A DNA stretch of 64,000 nt from Paenibacillus piscarius. GTDB lineage: Bacteria; Bacillota; Bacilli; Paenibacillales; Paenibacillaceae. The stretch is from contig NZ_JAIEUI010000004.1 in assembly GCF_022234545.1 (NCBI RefSeq), positions 62,001-126,000 on the forward strand, given 5' to 3'. A model generated the notes under the pieces. The model had not been told where the DNA came from. It saw nothing but the letters and a program-made list of their open reading frames with translations, and made no database searches. Numbering within the stretch: the stretch's first letter is position 1; each line of letters starts with the position of its first letter. Made by a program: the position numbers and the translations under genes. Below are positions 1 through 9,163 of this stretch, piece after piece.

Positions 1-108
1 TTATTGCGGAGACGACCAGAATCGATAGTTTTCGACATCCGGACAATGCTATATTTAAATCTATGTGTGATATAGCGCTTTCAATGTTGAAATACAGGAG
101 GATTCACC

Positions 109-1140
109 TTGAGCATGATTGAAGTCAGAGGACTGACCAAGTCCTTCCAGCAGGCAGTGAAGGAACCGGGCCTGAAGGGGGCGGTGAAGCATCTGTTCCT
201 GCCCCGGCATATTGAGAAGGTGGCGGTGAAGCCGCTGGATCTGTCGATCGAGGCCGGTGAGACGGTGGCTTATGTCGGCCCGAACGGGGCCGGGAAGTCC
301 ACTACGCTGAAGATGCTGACCGGCATCCTGCGGCCCTCCGCGGGCAGCGTATCGGTAAACGGCCTCAACCCTTATACACAGAGAATGGCGAATGCCGCCC
401 AGATCGGCGCTGTCTTCGGGCAGCGTACCCAGCTCTGGTGGGATATTCCGATCTCCGAGTCCTTCTCGCTGCTGAAGGATATCTATCAGATCCCGGATGC
501 CCTCTACCGGAAGAACCTGGACCTGTTCATAGACCTGCTAGGCATGAACGAGTTCATTCATCTGTCGGCCCGCAAGCTCTCCCTGGGCCAGCGGATGCGT
601 GCCGATCTGGCCGCTGCCCTGCTGCATAATCCGCCGATTCTGTATCTCGATGAGCCGACCATCGGCCTGGATATCTCCGTGAAGCAGAAGATCCGGGAAT
701 TCATCAAGCAGATTAACCAGGAGCAGCAGACAACCGTAATGCTGACCACCCATGATCTGGGCGATATCGAGGACTTATGCAAGCGGCTGATTATCATCGA
801 CCACGGGGCGATTATTTATGATGGTACGCTGAGTGAGGTCAAGGCCCGTTTTGCCGCCACCCGTGTCATCTTCTTCCAGGTCCGCGAGTCTATGCCGGAA
901 TTATACCAGCTGCTGGAGCAGACACCGGGACTGAAGCTGGAGCAGCAGAGCGGGAAGGAGTTCTCGGTGGCTTTTGACAGACATGAGTACAGTGCCAGTG
1001 AAGTGGTCAGCAAGGTGATGAATTACGGCGAGGTGCTCGATTTCCGCATGGAGGATACCCAGATTGAGCATGTCATTAAGGCGGTGTATGACGGCCATCT
1101 GAACCTGAATGAGCGCCGGGGAACCGGGAGGAACGGATAG
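109..1140 (+). CDS. ABC-2 type exporter, ATP-binding subunit
   Basis: This is the nucleotide-binding subunit of an ABC exporter. Walker A lies at residues 57-65 (GPNGAGKST), the signature LSLGQ at 157-161, Walker B ILYLDE at 177-182 and the H-loop histidine near 215. The N-terminal stretch with a HLFLPR segment and the LWWDIP motif near 110 are typical of the COG4586 ATPases that pair with two unlike permeases. The start is TTG at 109, behind an AGGAGG box. The next gene begins immediately after the stop codon, so three genes form one operon (ATPase, permease, permease). The substrate cannot be read from sequence. Relatives are annotated as multidrug or viologen exporters, and that link is inference. 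Confidence 0.9.
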   Translation: MSMIEVRGLTKSFQQAVKEPGLKGAVKHLFLPRHIEKVAVKPLDLSIEAGETVAYVGPNGAGKSTTLKMLTGILRPSAGSVSVNGLNPYTQRMANAAQIGAVFGQRTQLWWDIPISESFSLLKDIYQIPDALYRKNLDLFIDLLGMNEFIHLSARKLSLGQRMRADLAAALLHNPPILYLDEPTIGLDISVKQKIREFIKQINQEQQTTVMLTTHDLGDIEDLCKRLIIIDHGAIIYDGTLSEVKARFAATRVIFFQVRESMPELYQLLEQTPGLKLEQQSGKEFSVAFDRHEYSASEVVSKVMNYGEVLDFRMEDTQIEHVIKAVYDGHLNLNERRGTGRNG

Positions 1141-1950
1141 ATGCCAACTGCAGCTAAGCTCAGGAAATACAGAAGCATCGCCAGCCGCTCCCTGCAGAAT
1201 GTCATGGCCTACCGCAATTCATATATCATTAATATCCTGGCGAATACGATCAATCTGGCCGCGATCTTCTTCCTCTGGCAGGGGATCTACGGCGGGCGTG
1301 AGGCGCTGGGCGGCTACACCTGGGATCAGATGAAGACTTATCTGCTGGTCACCTTCCTGGCCAATTCCGTGTTGTCCTGGTACTCCGAGACGGCGATTTC
1401 CGGCAAAATCCTGGACGGCAGCGTCGCCATGGATTTGCTGAAGCCAGTGGACTTCCAGACAGCGCGATTCGCCGAGACCCTGGGCGCAAGTCTGCTCGAA
1501 GGGGCTATGAGTACGGTGCTGCTGGTCCTGTTCACCACCTTCGTCACCGGCATTGCTTTTCCCCATTCGCTGACCGTCTATCTGTTGTTTGCCATCAGCC
1601 TGCTCAGTGCGGTTGTTGTCAAGTTCGGAGTGGTCTATCTGGCGGCGCTGTTATGCTTCTGGTCCACCGGCTCACTCGGCATTGTCTGGACCCGGATCGC
1701 GCTGACCAATCTTCTGTCTGGTGCTTTGGTTCCGCTCGCCTTCTTCCCGGATTGGCTGGAAAAGCTGGCTCTGTTGCTGCCCTTCCAGGCCATCATTCAT
1801 ACACCGACGATGATCTTCCTGCAGCAGGTAGATACGGTAGAGAGCTTGCGGCTGATCGGCATTCAGCTGTTCTGGGGAGCGGCGCTCTGGCTGGCAGGCA
1901 AGGCCCTGTGGAGCTGGGCGGTCCGCCAGGTGACGATCCATGGAGGCTAA
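1141..1950 (+). CDS. ABC-2 family exporter permease (first of pair)
   Basis: This is a 269-residue integral membrane protein with about six hydrophobic segments and no nucleotide-binding motifs. It matches the COG4587-type permeases encoded directly behind COG4586 ATPases. The ATG abuts the TAG of the ATPase gene, so translation is probably coupled. The next permease starts about 20 bases after its stop. It presumably forms a heterodimeric channel with that permease. The family assignment is by length, topology and operon position. The transported compound is unknown. Confidence 0.82.
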   Translation: MPTAAKLRKYRSIASRSLQNVMAYRNSYIINILANTINLAAIFFLWQGIYGGREALGGYTWDQMKTYLLVTFLANSVLSWYSETAISGKILDGSVAMDLLKPVDFQTARFAETLGASLLEGAMSTVLLVLFTTFVTGIAFPHSLTVYLLFAISLLSAVVVKFGVVYLAALLCFWSTGSLGIVWTRIALTNLLSGALVPLAFFPDWLEKLALLLPFQAIIHTPTMIFLQQVDTVESLRLIGIQLFWGAALWLAGKALWSWAVRQVTIHGG

Positions 1951-1969
1951 GGCAGGAGGAGGACGCAGA

Positions 1970-2767
1970 ATGAAAATCACACAAATGCTCTATCTCTACA
2001 AAAGGCTGTATGTGCAGCAGCTCAAAGCGATTCTGGAATATAACAAAGACTTCTATATCCTGATGTGCTCCGCCGCCCTGACGCAGGTGCTGGGGTTCGT
2101 CTTCCTCTGGGTCATCTACGACCGGATTCCGGACATCCACGGCTGGCGCTTCTGGGAGGTCACCTTCATGTATGCGATGATCTTCCTGACGGAGGGCGTC
2201 GGTTCGTTATTCTTCGAAGGCTCCTGGCGGATGAGCAGGCTGGTGAACATGGGCGAGCTGGACCGTTATCTGCTGCGGCCGGTTCCCGTTATCCTGCAGG
2301 TGTTCTGCACCGGGATCGGCATCAACGGGCTTGGCAATCTGCTGATCGGCGGCGTCATCGTCTGGCAGTCGCTGGTGCACAGCCCCATCCAGTGGAGCGC
2401 GGGCAAGGCGGCGGTGCTGCTGCTGCTGTTCATCACGGCAGTCATCATCCGGGTGTCGATCAATCTCGCGGGCAATTCCGCCGCCTTCTGGATACGTAAT
2501 GCCGGGAATGCTTTTCCGCTGATGGTGCATAACCTGTCCGATCTGGCGAAATACCCGATTACACTGTTCCCGCAGGCGATCCGTATCTTCATCTCTACCG
2601 TGCTGCCCTACGCCTTCATCAGCTTCTACCCGGCTACCTACATCTTCGGCAAAAGCGGCTGGTCCGGCTGGTGGCTGCTCGCCCCCGCCGCAGCCGTAGG
2701 AAGTGCGGCAGCAGCGTACGGAATCTTCCGGTACGGCCTGTCCAAGTATGAGAGTACGGGGAACTGA
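1970..2767 (+). CDS. ABC-2 family exporter permease (second of pair)
   Basis: This is a 265-residue polytopic membrane protein resembling COG3694 ABC-2 permeases (DUF990-like). An in-frame ATG exists at 1940, overlapping the previous gene. The ATG at 1970 is preferred because a strong GGAGGAGG box precedes it at the right distance. Six or so hydrophobic helices are visible, including one near residues 45-65 (LGFVFLWVIY). It closes the three-gene exporter operon that starts at 109. About 520 bases of repeat-containing, gene-free DNA follow. Confidence 0.8.
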   Translation: MKITQMLYLYKRLYVQQLKAILEYNKDFYILMCSAALTQVLGFVFLWVIYDRIPDIHGWRFWEVTFMYAMIFLTEGVGSLFFEGSWRMSRLVNMGELDRYLLRPVPVILQVFCTGIGINGLGNLLIGGVIVWQSLVHSPIQWSAGKAAVLLLLFITAVIIRVSINLAGNSAAFWIRNAGNAFPLMVHNLSDLAKYPITLFPQAIRIFISTVLPYAFISFYPATYIFGKSGWSGWWLLAPAAAVGSAAAAYGIFRYGLSKYESTGN

Positions 2768-3072
2768 GTGGTGTTACAGGTGTGTGGCTATGCGTCGGGC
2801 GTGGTAGCACGGCGGTGTACAGCAAGGCGGCGGGCGTGGCTGTGTGGCAGTCCGCCGCTCACTTGCAGCGTCTTCCGGCGGTGGCCTGAGGTTACGCGAA
2901 GTTGGAGTGGGCGCAGATAGGTTGAGATAGCGGCAGGTGTAGGCAGGAATGGGTAACTGAAGTAGCTGAGGGTAGAGGGGGCTAGCTGGTGCAGGCAGGA
3001 GGGAAGGCCGGTATCCAGAGTTAGCCGCATTGGCAACATTTCACTCAACCGGCCCCCTCCAGCAACATCTGG

Positions 3073-3140
3073 GGGATTTATCCCTTTCATTCCTCCAATC
3101 CGCCCATTAACGGCCGCACCTGAGGGATTTATCCCTTTCA
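3073..3140. repeat. Tandem repeat, 17-bp identical core at 51-bp spacing
   Basis: The core GGGATTTATCCCTTTCA occurs at 3073-3089 and again at 3124-3140, exactly 51 bp apart. The bases between the cores are only loosely similar, and a more degenerate copy may precede them around 3022. Read on the minus strand the repeats give a KGINP motif every 17 residues. No start signal supports a real protein. Confidence 0.75.
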
Positions 3141-3211
3141 ACTCGCTCACCAGCCCCTTCCTGTGCTTGTGAATGCCTTCCTCGTACTAAGCAATCTCCC
3201 CAAATTAGTAA

Positions 3212-3260
3212 AACCTCCCTCTGAACTATCGGAAGCAGACTTCCGGCTCAAAGGGAGGTT
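3212..3260 (-). terminator. Rho-independent terminator of the lipoprotein gene
   Basis: Arms AACCTCCCT (3212-3220) and AGGGAGGTT (3252-3260) pair, with a further inner pairing around GGAAG/CTTCC. On the minus strand a T-rich tail follows. It lies 28 bases past the stop of the lipoprotein gene. Confidence 0.8.
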
Positions 3261-3287
3261 TATTCTATACAACCCATATTATGGACT

Positions 3288-4085
3288 CTACTGTGCAATA
3301 AATTGCCGCTTCTCAAGATCAAGCTCATACAGCTGCGGTCCTGGTTCCGGGTCGCCCCCGGCGCCCTCTGGCAAGTGTACCGCTAACTGTTCGTTCTGGT
3401 TGGCTGGGGGCGGCTGAATTTCGGAGTAGACCAGGGTATCGTGTTCAATCCCCCCCTGTATGAAGGTTAAGGGGAACACTTCCCCATTCTCCTTATCCAT
3501 AGCAAAAGCATACGCCACCAGTCCGTGCCCCGACTTGTATTGAGGCGCAAGCAGATACACCTCTGCCTTCTCAAAGGGGACTGCCGCGAATTCCAGCACG
3601 CGGTCTGTCGGCTGCACGAATAAGAAGGCCGGCAGCTTCAACAATACCTGATCCTGATCCCCCGACCGGTATACGATGGAGTAGTCCGCCTGATACGTCT
3701 GCTCCCCTTCCAAGCCATCGTTGCTGGAAACCGCCAGATGGCCCCGTTCCTCTGTGCTGCTTGAGATCATCAGCAGCTCACCTGATCCTGCGGCGCTTCT
3801 CGCCCGGATCGTCTCTTCCGGATTCACCGAATCGATAATGACCGATCCGGCCAGCCCCTCCAGCGGGAACTGCCTCGTGATGTTTGCAGCAGCGGAGGAG
3901 GCCTCAGGTGCGGGCTGTACCATCGCCGTTGGCACAGCCGCAGGAGTAGCCTCCCCCGAAGATACCGCCTCCGCTGTTGGCGCAGCCGTGCCGGAGCCTT
4001 CCCGGCTGCTGCAGCCCAGCAGCAGCCCAAGTGACAGAAGCATACCTGCCGCCAGTGGTGTAGCAATCGATTTGATCGGTCTCAT
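3288..4085 (-). CDS. Putative lipoprotein of unknown function
   Basis: This is a 265-residue exported protein. Residues 1-25 form a lipoprotein signal peptide ending in the lipobox LLGC, so Cys25 should be lipidated. A low-complexity Ala/Ser/Pro/Thr linker follows to about residue 70, then a soluble domain with no motif I recognise. The start ATG has GAGGGGA very close upstream. A strong hairpin terminates the gene. It stands alone between the exporter operon and the rhamnose mutarotase gene, and the context gives no function. Confidence 0.7.
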   Translation of the reverse strand: MRPIKSIATPLAAGMLLSLGLLLGCSSREGSGTAAPTAEAVSSGEATPAAVPTAMVQPAPEASSAAANITRQFPLEGLAGSVIIDSVNPEETIRARSAAGSGELLMISSSTEERGHLAVSSNDGLEGEQTYQADYSIVYRSGDQDQVLLKLPAFLFVQPTDRVLEFAAVPFEKAEVYLLAPQYKSGHGLVAYAFAMDKENGEVFPLTFIQGGIEHDTLVYSEIQPPPANQNEQLAVHLPEGAGGDPEPGPQLYELDLEKRQFIAQ

Positions 4086-4113
4086 TCCCCTCTGGATAAC
4101 TTTACAACCCGGA

Positions 4114-4437
4114 CTACTTCAGATAGAAAACCTCGCGCAGCGGCACCATCGGAACCGCATCGTTGAAATCGAAGGAGCCCTCCACCATCTTCGAGGTAAT
4201 CGCATTCCAGCGGTTGCAGGCCTCACTCCGGGCAATGTAGGCGAACGCCGCCTCTGTATCCTCACATTCAAAGCAATAGAAGAACTGGTTGCCGTTCTGA
4301 AAAATCGAATAGTTATGAATGCCCGCCTTGCTATGCTCCTCCAGGATCTCCGGCCACGGCTCCAGATGCATCTGCACATATTCCTCCAAACATTCCTCTT
4401 TCACCTTCCAGGTCCAAGCCAGCTTGTTGCTGCCCAT
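4114..4437 (-). CDS. rhaM: L-rhamnose mutarotase family protein
   Basis: This is a 107-residue small dimeric alpha/beta barrel protein of the RhaM/YiiL family, which interconverts the alpha and beta anomers of L-rhamnose. Visible family features are the HLEPWPEILEEH segment, GIHNYSIF, the aromatic cluster FFYCFE, and a C-terminal PLREVFYL tail. A longer reading starts at 4473. The ATG at 4437 fits the family length (about 104) and has a GGGGAGG box in front. No kinase, isomerase or aldolase for rhamnose lies nearby, so it is an orphan here. Relatives may act on other sugars. Confidence 0.8.
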   Translation of the reverse strand: MGSNKLAWTWKVKEECLEEYVQMHLEPWPEILEEHSKAGIHNYSIFQNGNQFFYCFECEDTEAAFAYIARSEACNRWNAITSKMVEGSFDFNDAVPMVPLREVFYLK

Positions 4438-4540
4438 TCTGACGCCCTCCCCTTCACTCTTTGATCCGATCATATCACATAATTATTCGATTTGAATATG
4501 TCCGATTAAGACGCCAGGGACAGCAAGCTACGGTTCGGTC

Positions 4541-5695
4541 TCAGGCGCTGATCCCGGCTTCATTCGGACGGAGAATGGCGGAGCCAATCACCAGCAGCAC
4601 TGCAGCCATCAGTCCCAGCACTGCAAACGGGAGCCACAGCTCGTTCCAGCCGCCGCCGGTCGCGGCAATATCCACCGCCTGGATGGCCCATTTCTGCGGC
4701 GTAAAGTTAGCCAGCTTCTGCATATAATCCGGCATGATGGAGATCGGCCAGAAGCAGCCGCCGAGCATACAGGTCGGGGTAAGGATCAAGGAGTTCAGCA
4801 TCCCGGCATTGCGCGGATTGCGGATCAGTCCGGCAACGGTACTGGCAATGCCCATAGAGACGAGCATGAATGCCGCCAGCACCAGGAAGTAGAGGACGAG
4901 CGGCAGTCCATAATCGTAGCGGAGCACCCATTTGCCCAGCACCAGCACGACCAGGATCTGAATCATTCCGACCAGGAAGCTGCCCAGGAAATTCCCGAGT
5001 GCGATTTCATACGACCGGACCGGGGCGCTGAACATGCGCATCATAGTCCGTCCCACGCGGTCATCCATAATCAGAGTGACCGAGCTCGTAATCAGCATCA
5101 TCAGGAACATCAGCGTCAGCCCTGTAATGGTGCCCAGCGTCTCCCGGGGATACAGGTTATAATCAGTACGTACGCTTCCGACGTTATGCTGCTCTGCCTG
5201 CTTCAACACAGCGGCGAACTGCGTCTGCGGATCTCCGGTACCGCCGGCAGCTGCCGCTTGTGCAGGCCCGGCCATATTCACAGCGATTGCCGCCGCATTC
5301 ATCTTGACCAAGATCGATGCTTCGCTGGTCCGCAGTTCATACATGCGGAGCTGCGGCTGTTCACCCGCCAGCAGTGCCGCTGAGTACCCGGGTGGAATCC
5401 ACAGCCCCGCCGTACCCTCCTGCCGGATCGTAGCCTCCTTCAATGCGGCCTCGCTCCCGCGCGCCTCCAGCTTGTAATCCCCCGTCTTCTCAAGCTCAGA
5501 CAGGAGATGGCTGCCGGCTGGGCCGGTATCCGAGTTCACGTACAGGACGACCTTCGGACTGTCCCCGGACCCTCCGGCAAATGAGATGATCGCCGCCACC
5601 ACAACACCGGGAAGGAGAATGAAGATCATCAACCCTCTGACCGTGCCGATACTGCGTCTGACCATGTTCCAGGCAATGGTTATGATTTTATTCAT
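4541..5695 (-). CDS. ABC-2 exporter permease, LnrN-like
   Basis: This is a 384-residue permease with one N-terminal membrane helix (about residues 20-42), a long extracytoplasmic domain to about 200, and five or six C-terminal helices. That layout fits the YhgE/LnrM-LnrN type ABC-2 permeases. The ATG at 5695 overlaps the stop of the preceding permease (ATGA) and is preferred over an upstream in-frame ATG at 5767. A GGAAGGTGGGG box precedes it. It is the last gene of a minus-strand operon: ATPase (7815), permease, permease. By analogy with B. subtilis lnrLMN it may export or shed membrane-active antibiotics. That function is inferred from gene content, not shown. Confidence 0.8.
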   Translation of the reverse strand: MNKIITIAWNMVRRSIGTVRGLMIFILLPGVVVAAIISFAGGSGDSPKVVLYVNSDTGPAGSHLLSELEKTGDYKLEARGSEAALKEATIRQEGTAGLWIPPGYSAALLAGEQPQLRMYELRTSEASILVKMNAAAIAVNMAGPAQAAAAGGTGDPQTQFAAVLKQAEQHNVGSVRTDYNLYPRETLGTITGLTLMFLMMLITSSVTLIMDDRVGRTMMRMFSAPVRSYEIALGNFLGSFLVGMIQILVVLVLGKWVLRYDYGLPLVLYFLVLAAFMLVSMGIASTVAGLIRNPRNAGMLNSLILTPTCMLGGCFWPISIMPDYMQKLANFTPQKWAIQAVDIAATGGGWNELWLPFAVLGLMAAVLLVIGSAILRPNEAGISA

Positions 5696-6855
5696 TGGTA
5701 CCCCACCTTCCGGTATGACACAATCATAGCTCCTAACAGAACCGTACATATCACACACATGACCCATAGATTCGGGAGCAGCTGCTCCAGACCGGAGTGC
5801 AGCATCATCCGGATCATCGCCTGCTGTACCCAGTGGTTCACCGTGAACATCCCGGCGCTGTTCACCCAGGTATCAGGGAGCGGCAGCATCCCGCCGCTGA
5901 CGAAGGTCATTACAACCGTTATAATATTGATAGTATTCACTGCCGTAGCAGACCTGCGGCTAAAGAGACAGATGATCGCAGAGAATGTAACCGACGCAAT
6001 AATCATCAGCAGGCAGAAGACCAGCAGCAATCCCGGACGGTTCCCCCAGTGAATCCCGAACAGCCGGTTGGACAGCACAATAATGGTCAGGCATTGCAGA
6101 ATACTCACCAGGGATACGCTCAGAATTTTGCCCGTGAACACGTGCCAGCCCTTGACCGGCATGGAGTTCAACCGGAAAAGCGTATGATTCTCGCGGTCAC
6201 CGAACAGCGAGGTAGTTACGATTAGCCCGCTGTAGAGCAGGAACATCAGCAGCATGGAGGCCCCATAGAACTGGCTTGCTGTATAGGTTCTCCCGCCATT
6301 GTTGAGATCTCCGGTCACCACGGCTGCCTGCTCAGTGACTGCCGGTGAAGCCGTGAGGGCCTCCGGCCCGAGCGTTACCGCTGCCGCCTGCTTATAATTA
6401 AGCGTGCGTAAGAAGTTATCGAAGGCCGTGCCGGCGATCCGGTTGTCGGAACGGCTTTTGCCGAGAATGAACTCCAGCTCTGCCTTCTGTCCGCTCTGCA
6501 CCTCCCGGTCGAAGCCGGGGGGAACAATCACAGCATAAGCATATTTACCGGTACGCAGCCCGCTCTCCGCCGCCTCCCGGCTCTGCGCGTCTACAGGGAT
6601 AATGATATCCTTAACCTCCGGGTTCTCCAGAAAAGCCGTAACCATTGCAGACGCCCCTGCGCCCCCGCCTCCGGTATTCACAACCGCCACGTGCACCGGC
6701 TTAATCCCGGCTCCTTCCTTCACCCCTACCACTCCCGAGAGCGAAACACCCAGCAGGAAGATCAGCACCAGCGGCAGCAGAAACATATTGATCAGCATCG
6801 ACCGGGAACGCAGCAGTCTGCGCAGCTCATACACCATAATAATCCAGATGTTCAC
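5692..6855 (-). CDS. ABC-2 exporter permease, LnrM-like
   Basis: This is a 387-residue membrane protein with the same plan as its partner: one N-terminal helix (about 18-42), an extracellular domain of about 150 residues, and then a cluster of helices from about 205 onward. It starts 12 bases after the stop of the ATPase gene, and its stop overlaps the start of the second permease by four bases. Two unequal permeases and one ATPase suggest a heterodimeric exporter. Linking it to linearmycin-type resistance rests on the adjacent two-component system. Confidence 0.82.
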   Translation of the reverse strand: MNIWIIMVYELRRLLRSRSMLINMFLLPLVLIFLLGVSLSGVVGVKEGAGIKPVHVAVVNTGGGGAGASAMVTAFLENPEVKDIIIPVDAQSREAAESGLRTGKYAYAVIVPPGFDREVQSGQKAELEFILGKSRSDNRIAGTAFDNFLRTLNYKQAAAVTLGPEALTASPAVTEQAAVVTGDLNNGGRTYTASQFYGASMLLMFLLYSGLIVTTSLFGDRENHTLFRLNSMPVKGWHVFTGKILSVSLVSILQCLTIIVLSNRLFGIHWGNRPGLLLVFCLLMIIASVTFSAIICLFSRRSATAVNTINIITVVMTFVSGGMLPLPDTWVNSAGMFTVNHWVQQAMIRMMLHSGLEQLLPNLWVMCVICTVLLGAMIVSYRKVGYQ

Positions 6856-6867
6856 GTTTCTCCTCCT

Positions 6868-7815
6868 CTAATCCCGCAAGGTACGGCCAGTCAGACTGAG
6901 GAACAGCGTCTCCAGATCCGGCTCCTCAATATTAAGGGAAGCGATAACCCCTTCATGCCTGGCGAAAATAAACAAAATATCCTGCAGCGCACTTTGCGAG
7001 GACGGAAGATACAGCTCAATCGTCTCCTCTGCCGCCTCGATCCGGGTGATCCGGGGATGCTGCTTCAGCTCATTGATCAGCGCAGGGGTGATATTCGCCG
7101 CCTTCACGACGATTCTCTCCTCATGGGCGACCCGCTCCCGCAGCTCATTCTCTGTGCCGCAGGCAATAATATGCCCTTGGTCCATAATAGCCACCCGGTC
7201 ACAGATCGCCGCCACCTCCTCCATATAGTGGCTGGTATAGATCACTGACGAGCCCATCCGGTTGAGCGCCTTAACCGATTCCAGGATATGATTGCGCGAC
7301 TGCGGATCAATACCGACGGTTGGCTCATCCATAATGATCAGACGCGGACGGTGCATGATGGCGCAGGCGATATTGAGGCGTCTTTTCATCCCGCCCGAGA
7401 AGGTGGACGGCTTCTCCCCCGCCCGGTCGCTCAGGCCGGTGAAGGCCAGCGCCTCCTGCGTCCGCTCCTTTAGCAGCTTGCCTCGCAGGCCATACAGCTT
7501 GCCGAAGAAGCTTACATTCTCGGCTGCCGACATATTCTCGTATAACGCCAGCTCCTGGGGAACGAGCCCGATCCGCTTTTTAACCTCAATCGGCTTCTCT
7601 TGGACAGACAGCCCATCAATCCGGATCTCGCCGCTGTCGGCCGCAAGCAATCCGCAGATCATGCTGATGGTCGTGCTCTTCCCGGCACCGTTCGGACCGA
7701 GCAGGCCGAAGATTTCGCCCTCCTCAATATTGAAATTCACATGATCCACAATCAGCTTGCTGTCATACCTCTTCACGACATCCCTTAATACGGCTAATGC
7801 CATAGTTATCGTCAT
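6868..7815 (-). CDS. ABC exporter ATP-binding subunit, LnrL-like
   Basis: This is a 315-residue ATPase. Walker A lies at residues 40-48 (GPNGAGKST), the signature FSGGM at 139-143 and Walker B LIIMDEP at 159-165. A C-terminal domain of about 90 residues is typical of drug-export ATPases of the NatA/BcrA/LnrL type. The ATG at 7815 lies 9 bases from GAGGAG; an ATG four codons later is possible. It is the first gene of the operon and is divergent from a histidine kinase gene across 190 bases containing a candidate operator. Confidence 0.88.
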   Translation of the reverse strand: MTITMALAVLRDVVKRYDSKLIVDHVNFNIEEGEIFGLLGPNGAGKSTTISMICGLLAADSGEIRIDGLSVQEKPIEVKKRIGLVPQELALYENMSAAENVSFFGKLYGLRGKLLKERTQEALAFTGLSDRAGEKPSTFSGGMKRRLNIACAIMHRPRLIIMDEPTVGIDPQSRNHILESVKALNRMGSSVIYTSHYMEEVAAICDRVAIMDQGHIIACGTENELRERVAHEERIVVKAANITPALINELKQHPRITRIEAAEETIELYLPSSQSALQDILFIFARHEGVIASLNIEEPDLETLFLSLTGRTLRD

Positions 7816-7895
7816 CCCCCTGTTCTCCTCATCCTTGTGTTCTAATTGTACTCCGGCTCCGGGTACAGCCGCAGGTCCTAAAGGTCATTCTCTTC

Positions 7896-7913
7896 AGGTG
7901 ACCAAAGTCACCT
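7896..7913. promoter_or_regulatory. Perfect inverted repeat, candidate response-regulator operator
   Basis: Arms AGGTGAC and GTCACCT flank the loop CAAA, an 18-bp perfect dyad. It sits in the divergent region between the exporter operon and the histidine kinase gene. It lies directly upstream of where the kinase promoter's -35 box should be. Related half sites (AGGTC) lie at 7873-7877 and 7882-7885. Assigning the neighbouring NarL-type regulator as the binder is inference. Confidence 0.6.
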
Positions 7914-7942
7914 CCTGAACAGCGGCACTCTTATGCTAAGAT
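7914..7942 (+). promoter_or_regulatory. Candidate promoter of the histidine kinase gene
   Basis: An extended -10, TG-C-TAAGAT, lies with TAAGAT at 7937-7942. At 17 bases upstream the -35 position reads CCTGAA, a poor match. A good -10 with a poor -35 and a dyad ending at 7913 fits an activator-dependent promoter. Confidence 0.45.
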
Positions 7943-8005
7943 GGAGATAGCTTGCGCCGGGGATACCCGGAGTACCGATGTTATATTCAAAAAGGATGAG
8001 CTGAT

Positions 8006-9163
8006 TTGACCAGACCCCTGAATCTGCTGCGCTTTAGTCTCATGATCCTCCCGGCAGTCTTGTCCATCTATGTGTATGATTACGCCGACTTCGACCGGTT
8101 CACCCTGCATTTCCTGGTGCTTTTGCTGCTCGCGACGCTTGGAACCAAGCTGTCCGGCCCCCTTGCGGCTCTTACCGGAGGGATAGAGATGGCCTTCACG
8201 GCCTGGCTCTGCTGGGAGTATGGTCCGCTGATGATTTTTGCGGCTGTGTCTACGGTGCTGTGGTATACGCGGCTCTTGCCCCGGAACAGAGCGGTGTTTC
8301 TCTTCTGTATTCACCTGGGCCTGCTGAACGCTGCCCTGACCGGCGCCACGCCGGAAGAACGGGCCTTCGCCAACCTCAGCTTTCTGCTGCCGGCGGGCCT
8401 GAATGTGCTGCTGCTCCGGGCCGGGCGCGGCCAGGCTGACAGCCTGTTCCTCTATGATGAGCTGCGCAAAAAGCACTTCGAGCTGGAAGAAGCCCGCGCG
8501 CGTCTGCTCCAGTTCACCTCGCAGGTCGAGGCCGCCGCCCAGGCGGAGGAGCGGGTGCGGATCGCCCGCCAGCTTCACGATGATATCGGCCACCGGCTGA
8601 TCCGGGTCAAGATGATGACCGAAGCGGCGATTCATACCCTGCCTGCGGCTCCCGGCGAAGGGCTGCAGATGATGAACCAGATCCGCGACCAGCTCGCGGC
8701 CAGTATGGACGATATGCGCTCGGCGCTGAAGCGGATCAACTACACCCCGCAGCTTGAGGGCGCTTATGCGCTCGACCGTCTGCTGGAGGAAGTGGGCAGG
8801 GATACCGGAATTGCTACTTCCTATTCTGTGCAAGGGATACCTTACCCGCTCTATCCGAGCCTGCAAGTGGTGCTGTATGCCAATGCCCGCGAAGCGGTCA
8901 CGAATGCATTGAAGCACGGGCAGGCCAGCTCCGTATGGGTGGAGGTCACCTATACGGAGCATGAGGTGCGGATGGAGGCCGGCAATAACGGGAGGCTGCC
9001 GGAAACAGACACGCCTGGCCGTCTGCCGGGCAGCGGCGGGATGGGCCTGAAGGGCATGAGCGAGCGCTGCGCCCTGCTGGGCGGTTCACTGGAGCTGCGG
9101 CTGGATCCGCAGTTCACGGTGGTTACCCGGCTGCCGGTGTATGGGCAGGCGGAGGGAATTTAG
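8006..9163 (+). CDS. Sensor histidine kinase, NarL-partner type (LnrJ-like)
   Basis: This is a 385-residue membrane kinase. About five hydrophobic helices fill residues 10-137 with almost no extracellular loop, as in intramembrane-sensing kinases that watch the membrane itself. A short coiled linker leads to the HisKA_3 helix with phospho-acceptor His191 in RQLHDDIGHR. The ATPase domain shows NAREAVTNALKHG (N box) and GMGLKGMSER (G box). The start is TTG at 8006 behind AAAGGATGAG. Its regulator gene follows only after a 420-base gap holding an inverted repeat, whereas such pairs usually touch. Divergent from the exporter operon, it probably controls it. Confidence 0.88.
   Translation: MTRPLNLLRFSLMILPAVLSIYVYDYADFDRFTLHFLVLLLLATLGTKLSGPLAALTGGIEMAFTAWLCWEYGPLMIFAAVSTVLWYTRLLPRNRAVFLFCIHLGLLNAALTGATPEERAFANLSFLLPAGLNVLLLRAGRGQADSLFLYDELRKKHFELEEARARLLQFTSQVEAAAQAEERVRIARQLHDDIGHRLIRVKMMTEAAIHTLPAAPGEGLQMMNQIRDQLAASMDDMRSALKRINYTPQLEGAYALDRLLEEVGRDTGIATSYSVQGIPYPLYPSLQVVLYANAREAVTNALKHGQASSVWVEVTYTEHEVRMEAGNNGRLPETDTPGRLPGSGGMGLKGMSERCALLGGSLELRLDPQFTVVTRLPVYGQAEGI

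Larger units (their letters stand above)
2768..3287. other. Gene-free interval with repeat copies and a terminator
   Basis: The first 300 bases are G-rich and carry no convincing gene. ORFs on either strand lack ribosome-binding sites and known motifs. The region then holds two copies of a 17-bp identical motif exactly 51 bp apart (listed separately), and finally the terminator of the minus-strand lipoprotein gene. Confidence 0.6.

Noticed and set aside
2788..3150. Minus-strand frame with KGINP repeats as a gene
   Set aside because: There is no ribosome-binding site and the composition is irregular outside the repeat. It is better treated as repeat DNA.
7931..8962. 343-codon minus-strand frame opposite the histidine kinase gene
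   Set aside because: The kinase has all conserved boxes. The opposing frame is rich in His, Gln and Arg and has no motif.
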